DNA of 64,000 nt from Longispora fulva (GTDB taxonomy: Bacteria > Actinomycetota > Actinomycetes > Mycobacteriales > Micromonosporaceae). The stretch spans positions 5,456,001 to 5,520,000 of the forward strand of contig NZ_JADOUF010000001.1 in assembly GCF_015751905.1 (NCBI RefSeq), written 5' to 3'. Below, in pieces: positions 15,726-23,592 of this stretch. The notes under the pieces are model-generated. The model saw only the letters and a list, made by a program, of their open reading frames with translations, made no database searches and had not been told where the DNA came from. Numbering within the stretch: the first letter of the stretch is position 1; each line of letters opens with the position of its first letter. Both the position numbers and the translations under genes were made by a program.

Positions 15726-15876
15726 GGTGAGCGGGAAGTGACTGCCGTGTGACCCTGACCACCTGCTGAGGGCCGCGGACGTCGCCTTCCCGACCGTTGT
15801 CGCGACCCACAGGCCTCAGGCTATGCGCGGGTGGCGCGGTACAGGTACCGTCTGGCGGGTAGAGGGAGGAAAGTCA

Positions 15877-16356
15877 ATGACGTACCCGCAAGATCCATAT
15901 AACCCCCAGGGTCAGCAGCCGCAGCAGCCGGGTCAGCCGGGCTACGGCCAGCCGAGCGGGTATGACCAGAGCGGCTACCCGCAGTACGACCAGCCGTACA
16001 GCGCGCCGCCGAGCACGGGCGCCCCGTACGACCCGTACGCGCAGCAGCAGCCCTACCAGCCCGGCTACCAGCAGCCCTACGCCCAGCAGCCGTACGGGTA
16101 CGTGCAGCCCCGGGGCACCAACACCATGGCGATCCTGGCGCTGGTGTTCGCGTTCGTCTTCTCCCCGGTCGCGATCGTGCTGGGCCACATGGCCAAGAAG
16201 CAGATCAAGCAGACCGGCGAGGACGGCGACGGCCTGGCGACGGCCGGCCTGGTGATCGGCTACATCTTCACCGGCTTCTTCCTGCTCTACTGCTGCGGCG
16301 TCTTCGGTCTCGGCATGTTCGGCGCCATGACCGACGGCAGCACCAGCAGCTACTGA
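15877..16356 (+). CDS. DUF4190 membrane protein with Gln/Tyr/Pro-rich N-terminus (paralogue 1)
   Basis: 159 residues: about 75 residues of low-complexity Q/Y/P/G sequence, then two transmembrane helices (MAILALVFAFVFSPVAIVLG; VIGYIFTGFFLLYCCGVFGL) joined by HMAKKQIKQTGEDGDGLATA, the DUF4190 hallmark loop. AGAGGGAGGAAA precedes ATG 15877. Two further paralogues follow at 17341 and 17884. Function unknown; Q/Y/P-rich cytoplasmic tails of this type are common in actinobacterial membrane proteins. Confidence 0.85.
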   Translation: MTYPQDPYNPQGQQPQQPGQPGYGQPSGYDQSGYPQYDQPYSAPPSTGAPYDPYAQQQPYQPGYQQPYAQQPYGYVQPRGTNTMAILALVFAFVFSPVAIVLGHMAKKQIKQTGEDGDGLATAGLVIGYIFTGFFLLYCCGVFGLGMFGAMTDGSTSSY

Positions 16357-16368
16357 GCCTTCCGACTC

Positions 16369-16400
16369 ACGGCGCGGCCCCGTTGCGGGGACCGCGCCGT
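16369..16400. terminator. Bidirectional terminator between DUF4190-1 and SDR gene
   Basis: Stem ACGGCGCGG...CCGCGCCGT with inner CCCCG/CGGGG, loop TTG, one bulged base. It lies between convergent genes. Confidence 0.65.
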
Positions 16401-16417
16401 CGTCGCATACCCGACAC

Positions 16418-17227
16418 CTACCGGTAGTTGGACTCGCGGACGCTGTTGCCGCCGTCGACCACCAGAACCTGGCCGGTCACGTAGGACGCCGCCGGCGTGC
16501 AGAAGAACGTGATCGCCGCGGCCACCTCCTCCGGCAGGCCCGGGCGGGCCATCGGGGTGTCCAGACCGTGCCGCAGCTCCGCGACCGTGGACGAGCCGGT
16601 GCGGATCGTGCCCGGGGCCACGGCGTTGACCGTGATGCCGTCGGCGACGACCTCCATGGCCAGCGCGCGGGTCAGGCCGATGACGCCGGCCTTCGCCGCC
16701 GCGTACGCCGCCGCGGCCGGCATCGCGTTGAGGTAGCCGGCCGTGGCCGCCACGTTCACGATCCGGCCCCAGCCGCGCTCCGTCATTCCGCCCACGAAGG
16801 CCCGGCTGACCAGGAACGCCGTGCTCAGGTTCCGGTCGATCTCGGCCTTCCACTCCTCGTAGGTGAGCTGGGAGACCGGACGGAACACCTCCGGGCTGCT
16901 CTTGCTGGCCAGGCCGGCGTTGTTCACGATGATGTCGACCTCACCGAGCTGCTCGATCACCGCGTCGGCGAGCCCGGCGACCTCCGCGTCGTCGGTCAGG
17001 TCCACGACGAATCCCAGGGCGTCGATCTCCTTGCTGCGCTCGTGGATGCGCTTGGTGGTCGACACGATGGCGACCTCCGCGCCGAGCGCGCGCAACCGCA
17101 GGGCGGTGGCGAAGCCGATGCCGTCCGGGCTGCCGGCACCCGTCACCAGGGCTACCTTGCCGTCCAGTCGGTCAGTGGGGGCCATTGTGGGTGCTGGGGC
17201 GGCGAGTACCGCGGGCTGTGCTGCCAT
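16418..17227 (-). CDS. SDR-family NAD(P)-dependent oxidoreductase
   Basis: 269 residues. Rossmann motif TGAGSPDGIG (about residues 26-35), NNAG, catalytic Ser within NVAATAGYL context and YAAAK (YxxxK) are present, as is the C-terminal GQVLVVDGG. FabG-like 3-ketoacyl reductases have this layout, but the substrate is not defined. ATG 17227 is chosen for the GGGGCAGGA upstream; an internal ATG at 17185 lacks a ribosome site, although the first 18 residues are outside the Rossmann core. Convergent with DUF4190-1. Confidence 0.88.
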   Translation of the reverse strand: MAAQPAVLAAPAPTMAPTDRLDGKVALVTGAGSPDGIGFATALRLRALGAEVAIVSTTKRIHERSKEIDALGFVVDLTDDAEVAGLADAVIEQLGEVDIIVNNAGLASKSSPEVFRPVSQLTYEEWKAEIDRNLSTAFLVSRAFVGGMTERGWGRIVNVAATAGYLNAMPAAAAYAAAKAGVIGLTRALAMEVVADGITVNAVAPGTIRTGSSTVAELRHGLDTPMARPGLPEEVAAAITFFCTPAASYVTGQVLVVDGGNSVRESNYR

Positions 17228-17340
17228 GCCGTGATCCTGCCCCTTAGACACGTTTGCCGGCAACCACCCGTCGGGCGAGTCGTGTACGCCACGCCTGCGG
17301 GGGCTGCGGATACCGGGTCCAGGCACCACGATGGGTACCC

Positions 17341-17856
17341 ATGACCTATCCGCACCCCCAGAATGACCCCTACCAGCAGGGCGCGCCCCAGAACTCCCCG
17401 GATCCGCTCGATTTCCAGGTGCCGACGCCGTACGGCTACCAGCAGCAACCGCCGGCCCAGCCCGGCTACCCGGGTTACGACCAGCAGGCGTACCCGCAGT
17501 ACGACCAGCCGTACAGCGCGCCGCCGGTGACCGGGGGCCCGTACATGCCGTACCAGCAGCAGCCGTACGGCCCGCCGAGGGCCAACGGCATGGCCCTCGC
17601 CTCGATGATCGTCTCGATCTGCGCGCTCGGCCTGGTGGTGTGCTGCTCTGCGTCCGGTCTGGTCGGCGCCGTCGGCGCGATCCTCGGGCACGTGGCCCGC
17701 AAGCAGATCCGGGAACGGGGCGAGGCCGGGGCCGGCAAGGCGCTCGCCGGGATCATCTGCGGCTGGATCGCTTTCGGGCTGTTCTTCGTGATGGTCGCGG
17801 TTGCCCTGATCATGTACCCGGGCGACATCGCCCATGTGCTCAACCCGACGAGATAG
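17341..17856 (+). CDS. DUF4190 membrane protein (paralogue 2)
   Basis: 171 residues starting MTYPHPQNDPYQQG, with a Q/Y/P-rich N-terminal ~75 residues, two membrane helices and the linker HVARKQIRERGEAGAGKALA. The N-terminal block YPQYDQPYSAPP is almost identical to that of paralogue 1, pointing to local duplication. It reads in the same direction as paralogue 3, 27 nt before it. Confidence 0.85.
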   Translation: MTYPHPQNDPYQQGAPQNSPDPLDFQVPTPYGYQQQPPAQPGYPGYDQQAYPQYDQPYSAPPVTGGPYMPYQQQPYGPPRANGMALASMIVSICALGLVVCCSASGLVGAVGAILGHVARKQIRERGEAGAGKALAGIICGWIAFGLFFVMVAVALIMYPGDIAHVLNPTR

Positions 17857-17883
17857 CTTGCGCCGGCCAGCACAATGGGGAGC

Positions 17884-18279
17884 ATGACGTACCCCACGCA
17901 GGACCCGAACCAGTGGGATCCGAATCAGCACTGGGACCCGAACCAGCCGGTCACCGGCGCGCCGTATCCGCCGCAGTACGCCTACCCGCCGCAGTACGTG
18001 GCCCGGCGCACCAACGGGTTGGCGATCGCCGCCATGGTCACGTCGATCTGCGCCCTCGTGATGTGCTTCGGCTCGTTCGGCTTCATCGGCGCGATCCTCG
18101 GCCATGTCGCGCGCAAGCAGATCCGCGAGCGCGACGAGGAGGGTGACGGCATGGCGCTGGCCGGCATCATCATCGGCTGGATCGGCACGGCGATCGGCGT
18201 GCTCGTGATCGCGTTCTACGTGGTCTTCTTCGTGTGGGCGTTCAACGAGGCGAACAACCACACCTACGACGGGTACTGA
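17884..18279 (+). CDS. DUF4190 membrane protein (paralogue 3)
   Basis: 131 residues; the Q/Y/P-rich head is shortened and contains DPNQWDPNQHWDPNQ, a four-residue (DPNQ) repeat. Two membrane helices and the linker HVARKQIRERDEEGDGMALA follow. ATG 17884 is chosen by analogy to the MTYP start of its paralogues; ATG 17875 is in frame 3 codons earlier. A strong terminator follows at 18282. Confidence 0.83.
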   Translation: MTYPTQDPNQWDPNQHWDPNQPVTGAPYPPQYAYPPQYVARRTNGLAIAAMVTSICALVMCFGSFGFIGAILGHVARKQIRERDEEGDGMALAGIIIGWIGTAIGVLVIAFYVVFFVWAFNEANNHTYDGY

Positions 18280-18281
18280 GA

Positions 18282-18307
18282 AGGGTGCCCCCGGTCGGGG
18301 GCACCCT
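18282..18307 (+). terminator. Intrinsic terminator after DUF4190-3
   Basis: Perfect 11-bp stem AGGGTGCCCCC/GGGGGCACCCT, loop GGTC, then CTCTTTC. Also suits the convergent CoA ester lyase gene. Confidence 0.85.
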
Positions 18308-18317
18308 CTCTTTCGGG

Positions 18318-19274
18318 CTACGCCGGCGGCGTGAAGCTCGTCGTGCGGGTCATGCCCGCCGCGCGCCCCTTGCCCGCGATGACCAGCGCCATCTTCCGCG
18401 AGGCCTCGTCGATCATCTCGTCGCCGAGCATGACCGCGCCGAGCCGGCCGCCGGCCTCGGAGGTGTAGTAGTCGTACGCGTCGAGGATCAGCTCCGCGTG
18501 GTCGTAGTCGCCCTGGTCCGGCGAGAACAGCTCGTTGGCGGCGTCGATCTGGCCGGGGTGCAGGACCCACTTGCCGTCGTAGCCGAGGGCCGCGGACCGG
18601 CCGGCGACCCGGCGGAAGCCGTCCACGTCGCGGATCTGCAGGTACGGGCCGTCGATGACCTGCAGGTCGTGCGCCCGGGCGGCCATCAGCAGCCGGGACA
18701 GGATGTAGTGGTAGGCGTCGCCGACGTCGTAGCCGGGCGGTTGTTCGCCCACGACCAGGGACTTCATGTTGATCGACGCCATGAAGTCCGCCGGGCCGAA
18801 GATGATCGTCTCGACCCGGGGCGAGGCGCCGGCGATGTCGTCGACGTTGACCAGGCCGCGGGCGTTCTCGATCTGGGCCTCGATGCCGATCCCGCCGACC
18901 GGCAGGCCGAGGGTCTTCTCGATCTGGGTGAGCAGCAGGTCCAGCCACTGGACGTGCGCGACGGTCTGCACCTTGGGGAGCATGATCGCGTCAAGGTGGG
19001 TACCGGCGCCCTCGACGATGTCGATGACGTCCCGGTAGGTCCACGGGGTGGTCAGGTCGTTGACCCGGACGACCCGGGTCTTGCCGGCCCAGTCGCCCTC
19101 GGTCAGCGCCGCGACGATGTTCTTGCGCGCGTCGGCCTTCGCCAGCGGGGCGACCGAGTCCTCCAGGTCGAGGAAGACCTGGTCGGCGGCCAGCCCCTGC
19201 GCCTTGCCGAGCATCTTCGTGCTCGAGCCGGGCACGGCGAGGCAGGACCGGCGGGGACGTCCGAGTGCACCCAT
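18318..19274 (-). CDS. HpcH/HpaI-CitE family CoA ester lyase (malyl-CoA/methylmalyl-CoA lyase-like)
   Basis: 318-residue TIM-barrel lyase. RRSCLAVPGSSTKMLGKA, FLDLEDSVAPLAKADAR (acidic metal/substrate residues), MLPKVQT, GIEAQIENARGLVNV and IIFGPADFMASI are CitE-family signatures. By recall it is very close to the citE-like gene beside meaA and maoC in Streptomyces (SCO6471-like), so a role in cleaving methylmalyl-CoA or malyl-CoA in the ethylmalonyl-CoA route is likely. The promoter region holds two TTAC-N6-GTA motifs. Confidence 0.9.
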   Translation of the reverse strand: MGALGRPRRSCLAVPGSSTKMLGKAQGLAADQVFLDLEDSVAPLAKADARKNIVAALTEGDWAGKTRVVRVNDLTTPWTYRDVIDIVEGAGTHLDAIMLPKVQTVAHVQWLDLLLTQIEKTLGLPVGGIGIEAQIENARGLVNVDDIAGASPRVETIIFGPADFMASINMKSLVVGEQPPGYDVGDAYHYILSRLLMAARAHDLQVIDGPYLQIRDVDGFRRVAGRSAALGYDGKWVLHPGQIDAANELFSPDQGDYDHAELILDAYDYYTSEAGGRLGAVMLGDEMIDEASRKMALVIAGKGRAAGMTRTTSFTPPA

Positions 19275-19338
19275 GTTCGATCTCCCTGGTAGTCGCGCTG
19301 GTGGGTGGGCGCTCCGCCGAAGAGTCGAGCGCGCCGAG

Positions 19339-19370
19339 TTACCCGCGAGTAGCTAAGTTACCGGCAGGTA
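19339..19370. promoter_or_regulatory. Tandem TTAC-N6-GTA motifs upstream of CoA ester lyase
   Basis: TTACCCGCGAGTA (19339-19351) and TTACCGGCAGGTA (19358-19370), start-to-start 19 bp, on the same face of the helix within two turns. Confidence 0.65.
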
Positions 19371-19512
19371 GTCGGGAGCGTAGCTTCAGCCTAGGACCGG
19401 ACAGAACAGCCCTGTGGGATATAGCACACCGCGTGTTGCCGCCGTGACCCGGAAGCCCCTGCCTCACGTGGACCGCCGCATCTTATGCACCTGCAACTCA
19501 TGCGCGCACAAC

Positions 19513-19580
19513 CGATCGGGAGACGCCTTCGATCGGGAGCCGCCGCCGATCGGGATACCTCGCTGATCGAGAGAGACACC
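19513..19580. repeat. Four 17-bp tandem repeats
   Basis: Units begin at 19513, 19530, 19547 and 19564, each led by CGATCGGGA or TGATCGAGA. Copies 1-2 share CGATCGGGAG-CGCC; the last is most diverged. Non-coding, between divergent promoters. Confidence 0.7.
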
Positions 19581-19644
19581 GGGCCGGTGGGACAGTCACC
19601 GCCCGGCCCCGTGCCCGTCCCACCAGGCCCCTAGCATTCGGGCC

Positions 19645-20544
19645 GTGACCACCCCCCGCGCCCACTGGCCCACCTATGCCGCGCTCGCCGTCGGCATCCT
19701 CGCCGTCTCGGCCTCCGGACCGATGATCGCGGCGACCGCGGCCCCGGCGCTGGCCATCGCGTTCTGGCGGAACGCGATGGCGGTCGGCGCGCTCGCCCCG
19801 GTCGTCGCCGTCCGCCGCCGCGAGGAACTCGGCGCGCTGAACAAGCGGCAGATCGCGCTGTGCGTGCTGGCCGGGGTGGCGCTGGCGGCACACTTCGGCA
19901 CTTGGGTACCGAGCGCGACCCTGACCAGCGTCGCGACGGCCACGGCACTGGCGACCACCCAGCCGATCTGGACCGGGGTGTTCGCGTTCCTCCGGGGCGA
20001 GAAGCTGGGCCGGTCGATGTGGCTGGGGATCTGGCTGGCGTTCGCCGGGGCCGTGGTGGCGACCGGGGCGGACATCAACGGCAGCCCCGAGGCGCTGTTG
20101 GGCGACGGGCTGGCCCTGCTCGGCGGGCTGTTCGCCGCAGTGTACGTGAGCTTCGGCGAAAAGGTCCGCGCCGACGTGAGCACGACGACGTACACGCTGC
20201 TCTGCTACGGGGTGTGCGCCTTCGTGCTGCTGGCGGTGTGCGTGCTGTGGGACGTGCCGCTGACCGGGTACTCCACGACGGCCTGGCTGCTGCTCGTCGC
20301 GCTCACCGTCGGGCCGCAGCTGCTCGGGCACTCCCTGTTCAACTTCTCGCTGAAGCGGGTACCCGCGCATGTGCTGTCGGTGTTGATCCTGCTCGAGGTG
20401 CCGGGCGCGGCGCTGCTCGGTTGGCTGATCGTGCACCAGGTTCCGGCCCTCAGCGCGCTGCCGGGCCTCGCTCTGCTGGTCACGGGCGTGTGCGTGGTGG
20501 TGCTCAGCCCGAAGTTGACGGCACGGCGGTCATCCAGGGGATAA
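19645..20544 (+). CDS. EamA/DMT-family transporter
   Basis: 299 residues with ten hydrophobic helices forming two EamA repeats. FWRNAMAVGALAPVV and the short cytoplasmic RRREELGALNKRQ between helices 2 and 3 are typical; the second repeat begins near DGLALLGGLFAAVYVSFGEK. Drug/metabolite transporter superfamily, probably an exporter; substrate unknown. Start GTG 19645, TAGCAT seven nt upstream (leaderless). Confidence 0.9.
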   Translation: MTTPRAHWPTYAALAVGILAVSASGPMIAATAAPALAIAFWRNAMAVGALAPVVAVRRREELGALNKRQIALCVLAGVALAAHFGTWVPSATLTSVATATALATTQPIWTGVFAFLRGEKLGRSMWLGIWLAFAGAVVATGADINGSPEALLGDGLALLGGLFAAVYVSFGEKVRADVSTTTYTLLCYGVCAFVLLAVCVLWDVPLTGYSTTAWLLLVALTVGPQLLGHSLFNFSLKRVPAHVLSVLILLEVPGAALLGWLIVHQVPALSALPGLALLVTGVCVVVLSPKLTARRSSRG

Positions 20545-20576
20545 CGCAGCGTTCATCCGATCGCTACTCTTTCGCC

Positions 20577-21287
20577 ATGACCCTCGATCTTGGCGCCCCC
20601 GCGTCCGGTCCCGTCCGTGCCGTCCTCTTCGACTTCTTCGGAACACTCACCCACGCCGTGGCCCGTGGCGTCGCGCACGACCACGTCGCCGAGCTGCTCG
20701 GCGTGTCCTCCGCGGCCCTGGGTGACGCCCTGAGCGAGACGTTCTACTCCCGGGCCACCGGCGCCTGGGGCGACCTGCCGGCGACGGTCCGGATGCTCGC
20801 CAGCCGGCTCGGGGTCACGCCCTCGGAGGACCAGGTGCGCGACGCGTGCACGGCGCGGATGGAGGTGCTGCGGCACGACGCGCGGCTGCGGGAGGACGCG
20901 GTGGCCACCCTGGCGGCGCTGCGGTCCCGGGACATCCGGGTCGGGCTGGTCAGCGACTGCACGAACGAGTTGCCGCTGCTGTGGTCGACGCTGGCCGTCG
21001 CGCCGTACGTGCAGGCGACCGTCTTCTCCTTCGAGACCGGCTACTGCAAGCCGGACCCGGCGATGTACTCGACGGCGTACAAGGCCCTCGACGTGCTCCC
21101 CGAGGAGTGCCTGTACGTCGGCGACGGCGGCAGCAACGAGCTGACCGGCGCGCTCCGGGCCGGCCTGCGCCCGATCCGGCTGCTCGCCCCGGACGCGGCC
21201 GAGCACCTGACCTACAACGCGGAGCCCGACTGGCGGGGGCCGACGATCCCCAGCCTGTCCGGGGTGCTGGCACACTGTGGGGCATGA
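20577..21287 (+). CDS. HAD-superfamily hydrolase
   Basis: 236 residues. Motif I is VLFDFFGTL: the nucleophile Asp is present but the +2 Asp of phosphatases is Phe. GLVSDCTNE (motif II Ser/Thr region), CKPDPAMY (motif III Lys) and YVGDGGSNELTGA (motif IV) follow. The cap is alpha-helical (C1). The +2 change is common in dehalogenase-like and other non-phosphatase members, so phosphatase activity should not be assumed. ATG 20577 has TACTCT six nt upstream. The stop overlaps the next start (ATGA). Confidence 0.87.
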   Translation: MTLDLGAPASGPVRAVLFDFFGTLTHAVARGVAHDHVAELLGVSSAALGDALSETFYSRATGAWGDLPATVRMLASRLGVTPSEDQVRDACTARMEVLRHDARLREDAVATLAALRSRDIRVGLVSDCTNELPLLWSTLAVAPYVQATVFSFETGYCKPDPAMYSTAYKALDVLPEECLYVGDGGSNELTGALRAGLRPIRLLAPDAAEHLTYNAEPDWRGPTIPSLSGVLAHCGA

Positions 21288-21826
21288 CCGACCCGCAGAC
21301 CGACGCGCAGGCCGAGCCGGCCCGGCCCGAGCCGGCTGAGACGTCCACAACGGTGGCCCCCCGTCTCGATCCGCTGATCGAGGAAGCCGCGAAGAAGGCA
21401 GCGATCGCCTGGCTGACCCCGGGCGGCGCGGTCTGGTGCCTGTGGGTGGACGGCGCGTTGTACGTGGTCACCGGCCCCGGCGAGCAGCCGGCCGCCGGGC
21501 TGGCCCCGGGCACCGCGACCGTGACCCTGCGCGGCGACCACGGCGGCCGGATCGTGGACTGGACGGCGCAGGTGTCCACGGTGCCCCCGGGCTCGCAGGA
21601 CTGGGAGGCCGTGGCCCCGCAGCTCGCGGCGAAGCGGCTGAACCTCGCGGCGGCCGAGGACACCGTCGCCCGGTGGGCATCGACGTGCGTCGTGTACCGG
21701 TTGACGCCCACCGGGGCGACGATCGCGCTCACCGACGGGTCCGGCGCGGCGGAGGCTCCGGCCACCACGGCGGCCCGGCGCACGAAGAGTCCGTTCAGGC
21801 TGCACCGGGTCAAACGGCCCCGCTAG
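21284..21826 (+). CDS. Hypothetical actinobacterial protein (180 aa)
   Basis: Begins in the ATGA overlap with the HAD gene. After a Pro/Glu/Thr-rich first 30 residues it has PLIEEAAKKAAIAWL and a beta-rich core (AVWCLWVDGALYVVTGPGEQP, TVTLRGDHGGRIVDWTAQV), then a Thr/Ala/Arg-rich basic tail. Similar proteins sit next to MgtE-N genes in actinomycetes by recall, but no function is known to me. Confidence 0.75.
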   Translation: MTDPQTDAQAEPARPEPAETSTTVAPRLDPLIEEAAKKAAIAWLTPGGAVWCLWVDGALYVVTGPGEQPAAGLAPGTATVTLRGDHGGRIVDWTAQVSTVPPGSQDWEAVAPQLAAKRLNLAAAEDTVARWASTCVVYRLTPTGATIALTDGSGAAEAPATTAARRTKSPFRLHRVKRPR

Positions 21827-21835
21827 GCTGGGCCC

Positions 21836-23074
21836 GTGACCACGGCGACCCGCGTATTTGTCGCCCGGCTCGCCGGCATCGCTGTCTTCGACCCCAACGG
21901 CGACCAGGTCGGTCGGGTCCGGGACGTGCTGGCCCGTGCCCGCACGGACGGCCAGCCCTGCCGGGTGATCGGCATCATCGCGGAGATCCCCGCCGTGCGG
22001 CGGATCTTCATCCCGATGGGCCGGGTGACCGCGATGGACGCCGACGCCGTGGTGCTGTCCACCGGCACGATCAGCCTGCGCCGGTTCGAGAAGCGCCCAG
22101 GCGAGCTGTTGGTCCTCGAGGAACTCCTGGACCGCCGGGTGGACCTGCCCGACGGCAGGTACGGCACCGTGGTCGACATCGGGATGGAGCGCGAGCGGGC
22201 CGGCGACTGGATGCTGAACCGAGTGGCGGTCCGCGAGCACACCGGCCGGCTGACCCGCCGGGGGCACATCCAGCAGCTGAGCTGGGGCGACGTCCCCGAC
22301 CTGATCGGCGTGCCCGAGGAGCAGGGCACGGCGTCGCTGCTGGCCACGATGGACAACATGCGCGCCGCCGACGTGGCGAACGTGCTGCAGGACCTCGACG
22401 AGACCCGCCGGTTCGCCGTGGCCGCCGCGTTCAACGACGAGCGGCTCGCCGACGTGCTCCAGGAGCTGCCCGAGCACGACCAGGTGGAGATCCTGACCGC
22501 GCTGGACAAGGAGCGGGCCGCCGACGTCCTGGAGGAGATGGACCCGGACGACGCCGCGGACCTGCTGCACGAGCTGCCCCGGTCCGACCAGGCGGAGCTG
22601 CTGGGCCTCATGGAGCCGGACGAGGCGCACCCGGTGCGTCAGCTGCTCGCGTACCTGCCCGGCACCGCGGGTTCGCTGATGACGAGCGAGCCGATCGTGC
22701 TCACCCCGGACGCGACGGTGGCCGAGGCGCTGGCCCGGATCCGCGAACCGCAGCTGCCGCCGGCCGTGGCGGCCCAGGTGTTCGTGTGCCGGTCGCCGAT
22801 GCAGACGCCGACGGGCAAGTACCTGGGCGTCGCGCACTTCCAGTCCCTGCTCCGCGAGCCGCCGGCCGAGCTGGTCGGCGGGATCGTGGACAACGACATC
22901 GACCCGCTGTCCCCGGATATCACGATGCCGGAGATCACCCGGCGGATGGCGACGTACAACCTGGTGGCGATGCCGGTCGTGGACGACGCCGGCCGCCTGG
23001 TCGGCGCGGTGACCGTCGACGACCTGCTCGACCACCTGCTGCCGCGCGACTGGCGAGACCGTGGACATGACTGA
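21836..23074 (+). CDS. MgtE N-domain/CBS protein without the transport domain
   Basis: 412 residues: an N-terminal PRC-barrel-like part (ARLAGIAVFDPNGDQVGRVRDV), an MgtE intracellular N domain made of helical repeats (RAADVANVLQDLDE; RLADVLQELPEHDQ; RAADVLEEMDPDDAADLLHEL), then two CBS motifs. The five-helix MgtE Mg2+ channel is missing, so this is a sensor-like relative rather than a transporter. It overlaps the DUF1003 gene by 8 nt; the pair is conserved in actinobacteria (Rv1232c-type). Start GTG 21836 with TAGGCT six nt upstream. Confidence 0.88.
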   Translation: MTTATRVFVARLAGIAVFDPNGDQVGRVRDVLARARTDGQPCRVIGIIAEIPAVRRIFIPMGRVTAMDADAVVLSTGTISLRRFEKRPGELLVLEELLDRRVDLPDGRYGTVVDIGMERERAGDWMLNRVAVREHTGRLTRRGHIQQLSWGDVPDLIGVPEEQGTASLLATMDNMRAADVANVLQDLDETRRFAVAAAFNDERLADVLQELPEHDQVEILTALDKERAADVLEEMDPDDAADLLHELPRSDQAELLGLMEPDEAHPVRQLLAYLPGTAGSLMTSEPIVLTPDATVAEALARIREPQLPPAVAAQVFVCRSPMQTPTGKYLGVAHFQSLLREPPAELVGGIVDNDIDPLSPDITMPEITRRMATYNLVAMPVVDDAGRLVGAVTVDDLLDHLLPRDWRDRGHD

Positions 23075-23540
23075 CACCCGCAGCCGGCGGCTCGACCAAC
23101 CGGCCGACCGGGGCATGCGGCTGCCCAGGATCCGGCTGGACTCGGAGGTGTTCGGCAAGTTCGCCGAGACCTTCGCCCGGTTCATGGGGACGGCCCGGTT
23201 CATCTTCTACATGACGATCTTCGTGATCGTGTGGATCGTGCTCAACGTGGTCGGGCTGTGGAAGCTGCACTGGGACCCGTACCCGTTCATCCTGCTCAAC
23301 CTGTTCTTCTCCACCCAGGCTTCCTACGCGGCCCCGCTGATCCTGCTCGCCCAGAACCGGCAGACCGACCGCGACAAGCTGTCGCTGGAGGAGGACCGGC
23401 GGCGGGCCACGGCGCAGAAGGCCGACACGGAGTACCTGGCCAGGGAGATCGCGTCGTTGCGGATCGCGCTCGGCGAGGTGGCCACCCGCGACTTCATCCG
23501 CTCGGAGCTGGCCAAGCTCGCCGACGAGCAGCGCAAGTAA
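23067..23540 (+). CDS. DUF1003 membrane protein
   Basis: 157 residues with two transmembrane helices (FIFYMTIFVIVWIVLNVVGL; FILLNLFFSTQASYAAPLIL) and the DUF1003 motif WDPYPFILLN-LFFSTQASYAAPLILLAQNRQ. The C-terminal part (DRDKLSLEEDRRRATAQKAD onwards) is a charged, probably coiled-coil helix. Starts within the end of the MgtE-N gene (ATG 23067; GTG 23061 possible), so translation is coupled. Role unknown; the pairing suggests a magnesium- or membrane-linked complex. Confidence 0.88.
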   Translation: MTDTRSRRLDQPADRGMRLPRIRLDSEVFGKFAETFARFMGTARFIFYMTIFVIVWIVLNVVGLWKLHWDPYPFILLNLFFSTQASYAAPLILLAQNRQTDRDKLSLEEDRRRATAQKADTEYLAREIASLRIALGEVATRDFIRSELAKLADEQRK

Positions 23541-23545
23541 GCTTG

Positions 23546-23581
23546 CCCACAATCAACCCCATTTTCCGGGTACGCCGGGGC
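23546..23581 (-). repeat. Dispersed intergenic repeat, copy E (inverted)
   Basis: Complement contains GGCGTACCC followed by GGAAAATGGGGTTGATTG, matching copy D (14405-14434) over 17 of 18 bases in the second half. Confidence 0.55.
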
Positions 23582-23592
23582 AGGGTTGTTCG

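Larger units (their letters stand above)
19275..19644. other. 370-bp divergent intergenic region
   Basis: Holds the CoA ester lyase promoter with two TTAC-N6-GTA copies (19339-19370), a run of four 17-bp tandem repeats (19513-19580), and TAGCAT (19632-19637) for the EamA gene. No convincing coding or RNA gene was seen in 19371-19512. Confidence 0.7.

Noticed and set aside
15676-15810. Extended acyl-CoA dehydrogenase N-terminus
   Set aside because: GGAGGT 5 nt before ATG 15675 and the family N-terminus begin there; the region upstream holds the operator-like sites.
16421-16432. TACCGGTA near the SDR stop as another TTAC-N6-GTA site
   Set aside because: The spacing differs (TACC-GGTA) and it lies inside the end of a coding region.
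19513-19580. CRISPR array
   Set aside because: Repeats are direct 17-bp units without spacers, and no cas genes are nearby.
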